Source of the DNA: Saprospiraceae bacterium
Lineage (GTDB): Bacteria; Bacteroidota; Bacteroidia; Chitinophagales; Saprospiraceae
NCBI GenBank assembly: GCA_028282725.1
Contig: JANQHF010000055.1
Span: 1 to 46,989 of the forward strand
Reading direction: 5' to 3'
DNA length: 46,989 nt
Part shown: positions 45,811-46,989 of the stretch, one piece after another
Numbering within the stretch: the stretch's first letter is position 1
Layout of the letters: every line of letters begins with the position of its first letter
The notes under the pieces: generated by a model
What the model saw: only the letters and a program-made list of their open reading frames with translations
The model's database searches: none
What the model was told of the DNA's origin: nothing
Program-made: the position numbers and the translations under genes

Positions 45811-46989
45811 ATGGAATCCCAGACTTTGTTGGTTCTGTTGGTAGCCGGTCCTGTCATAATCGCTATTATCATGTATTTCTTCCATAGAATGAAAATGATG
45901 GAATCTGCGCAACAAACTTCAATGCTCCAGGAGAGTAATACATTGATGCAGGAAGAATTGCATAGGAATCGAGATCGATTACAGGATTTCCAGGAGCAGA
46001 ACCTGGATTACCAGAACCAGATCATTCAGTTAAAGACAGAGCTATCGCATGCCCGTAACCGGCTGACTGAAGAGTTGCAGAATGAAGAAAAACAGGCGCA
46101 GCGGTTTGAGAATATTGCCCATAACATATTGAGATCACAAACACAGGTCATCCATGAAAGACAATCAAAGGGTATGAGAGATATTCTTGAACCATTGAAA
46201 GAAAGGATCCAGTTGTTTGAGGCAAAAGTCGATGCATCTAACAGACAGTCCCTGGAGCGGCACATTAGCCTGAAAGAGCAAATTCATTTATTGAGCAAAC
46301 AAAGTGAGCAGGTGTCCCAGGATGCCAATAACCTGGCGAAGGCCTTAAAGGGTGACTTCAAAATGCAGGGGAATTGGGGTGAGATCATATTGAATTCCAT
46401 CCTGGAAAAATCCGGATTAGAAAAGAACCGTGAGTACTTTGTACAGAAATCATCCAGGAATGGGGACGGTAAATTGCTGAGGCCCGATGTTGTGATTCAC
46501 TTACCGGATGAAAAGAGATTGGTTATAGATTCCAAGGTTTCCTTGGTCGCTTATGATTGTATGGTAAGCGCCATCGACCAGACAAAGCAACGAAAATATC
46601 AGAAAGCACATGTCCAGGCCGTCCGCAATCATGTGAACGCGCTTTCGGCCAAGAATTATCATGACTTATACAAGATGCGAAGCCCGGATTTTGTGATGAT
46701 GTTTGTTCCGATCGATACTGCGTTAAGCGCAGCTTTGTACGAGGACCCTAAACTGTATGACGAAGCTTTTCACAAGAATATCATCATTGTAACCTCCTCC
46801 ACATTACTGGCAACATTGAAGACGGTAGAAACTCTGTGGCGAAATGAAAAACAGAATCGCCACGCTTTGAAAATTGCAGAAGAAGCCGGCAAGATGTATG
46901 ATAAGTTTGTGGGATATGTTGAGGATATGGAAAAATTAGGTGCACAGCTGAGTACTGTACAGAAGACTTCTGACTCATCGATGAAGAAG
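45811..46989 (+). CDS. rmuC: DNA recombination protein RmuC, cut by the window end
   Basis: At least 393 residues, open at the right edge. An N-terminal membrane helix (about residues 5-24) is followed by a long coiled coil (about 25-175) and the RmuC nuclease-like domain, with MQGNWGEIILNSILEKSGL, DGKLLRPDVVIHLPDEKRLVIDSKV, FVPIDTAL and TSSTLLATLKTVETLWR as family motifs. It is linked to limiting DNA rearrangement; the biochemistry is not fully settled. In-frame ATGs at 45784 and 45802 are alternative starts; 45811 is favoured by the A-rich stretch before it. Confidence 0.93.
   Translation, partial: MESQTLLVLLVAGPVIIAIIMYFFHRMKMMESAQQTSMLQESNTLMQEELHRNRDRLQDFQEQNLDYQNQIIQLKTELSHARNRLTEELQNEEKQAQRFENIAHNILRSQTQVIHERQSKGMRDILEPLKERIQLFEAKVDASNRQSLERHISLKEQIHLLSKQSEQVSQDANNLAKALKGDFKMQGNWGEIILNSILEKSGLEKNREYFVQKSSRNGDGKLLRPDVVIHLPDEKRLVIDSKVSLVAYDCMVSAIDQTKQRKYQKAHVQAVRNHVNALSAKNYHDLYKMRSPDFVMMFVPIDTALSAALYEDPKLYDEAFHKNIIIVTSSTLLATLKTVETLWRNEKQNRHALKIAEEAGKMYDKFVGYVEDMEKLGAQLSTVQKTSDSSMKK

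Noticed and set aside
1-46989. Prophage, insertion sequence or genomic island boundary
   Set aside because: No integrase, transposase, tRNA or terminal inverted repeat was seen; gene content is mostly ordinary chromosomal.

Overview
The window reads as the chromosome of a member of the Bacteroidota, most likely a Saprospiria-type marine or sludge bacterium. This is inferred from gene content, not from a marker gene. The clues are a fabH-efp-accB-accC cluster, a TamL-type BamA-like lipoprotein divergent from a TrmH-family methylase, an ECF sigma factor with an anti-sigma-like gene and a DUF4252 gene, a protein with a type IX secretion (T9SS) C-terminal domain, TlpA/DUF4369-like thiol oxidoreductases, two VPTLGEW (IPTL-CTERM-type) surface proteins, and promoters resembling the Bacteroidota TTTG-N19-21-TAnnTTTG consensus. 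There is no rRNA, tRNA, CRISPR array, phage or insertion sequence that I can support.

Layout. 1-208: repeat-rich non-coding DNA. 209-3728: M20 amidohydrolase, DUF2853 protein, small membrane protein, GNAT acetyltransferase and a thioredoxin-SPOR fusion. 3906-11130: a seven-gene co-directional run (fabH, efp, accB, accC, an MsbA-like ABC exporter, a T9SS-exported protein and a PLP deaminase/desulfhydrase). 11113-14357: DUF819 membrane protein, group II amino acid decarboxylase and RDD membrane protein. 14544-21155: fdhD and a YdeP/FdhF-like molybdopterin oxidoreductase, separated by an oppositely oriented pair encoding a TPR-class III nucleotide cyclase and a VPTLGEW surface protein. 21270-25156: TlpA-like protein, a 445-bp repeat-bearing gap, rlmH and an SLC45-type MFS transporter. 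25257-25975: a decayed DUF3179 gene. 26133-30385: a second VPTLGEW protein, and an Asp-box beta-propeller gene translationally coupled to a rhomboid protease. 30474-31965: ECF sigma, anti-sigma-like and DUF4252 operon. 32039-38530: LptF/G permease, TamL, TrmH-family methylase, lipoprotein TlpA and a lone cytochrome oxidase subunit III. 38661-46989: EI24-like membrane protein, a broken AlkD-like gene, purB and ppk1 (4-bp overlap), tpiA, SRPBCC protein, an unknown protein, and rmuC running off the right end.

How it fits together. Envelope biology dominates: fatty acid initiation and malonyl-CoA supply, lipid and LPS export, outer-membrane assembly, secreted and anchored proteins, and periplasmic thiol chemistry. 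FdhD is the sulfur-transfer partner expected for the YdeP-like enzyme. The least explained units are the cyclase/VPTLGEW pair between fdhD and ydeP, the thioredoxin-SPOR fusion, the propeller-rhomboid pair, and an unusual compactness: eight of nine convergent gene junctions either overlap at their 3' ends or are 12 bp apart. Two pseudogenes (DUF3179, AlkD-like) show ongoing gene loss.
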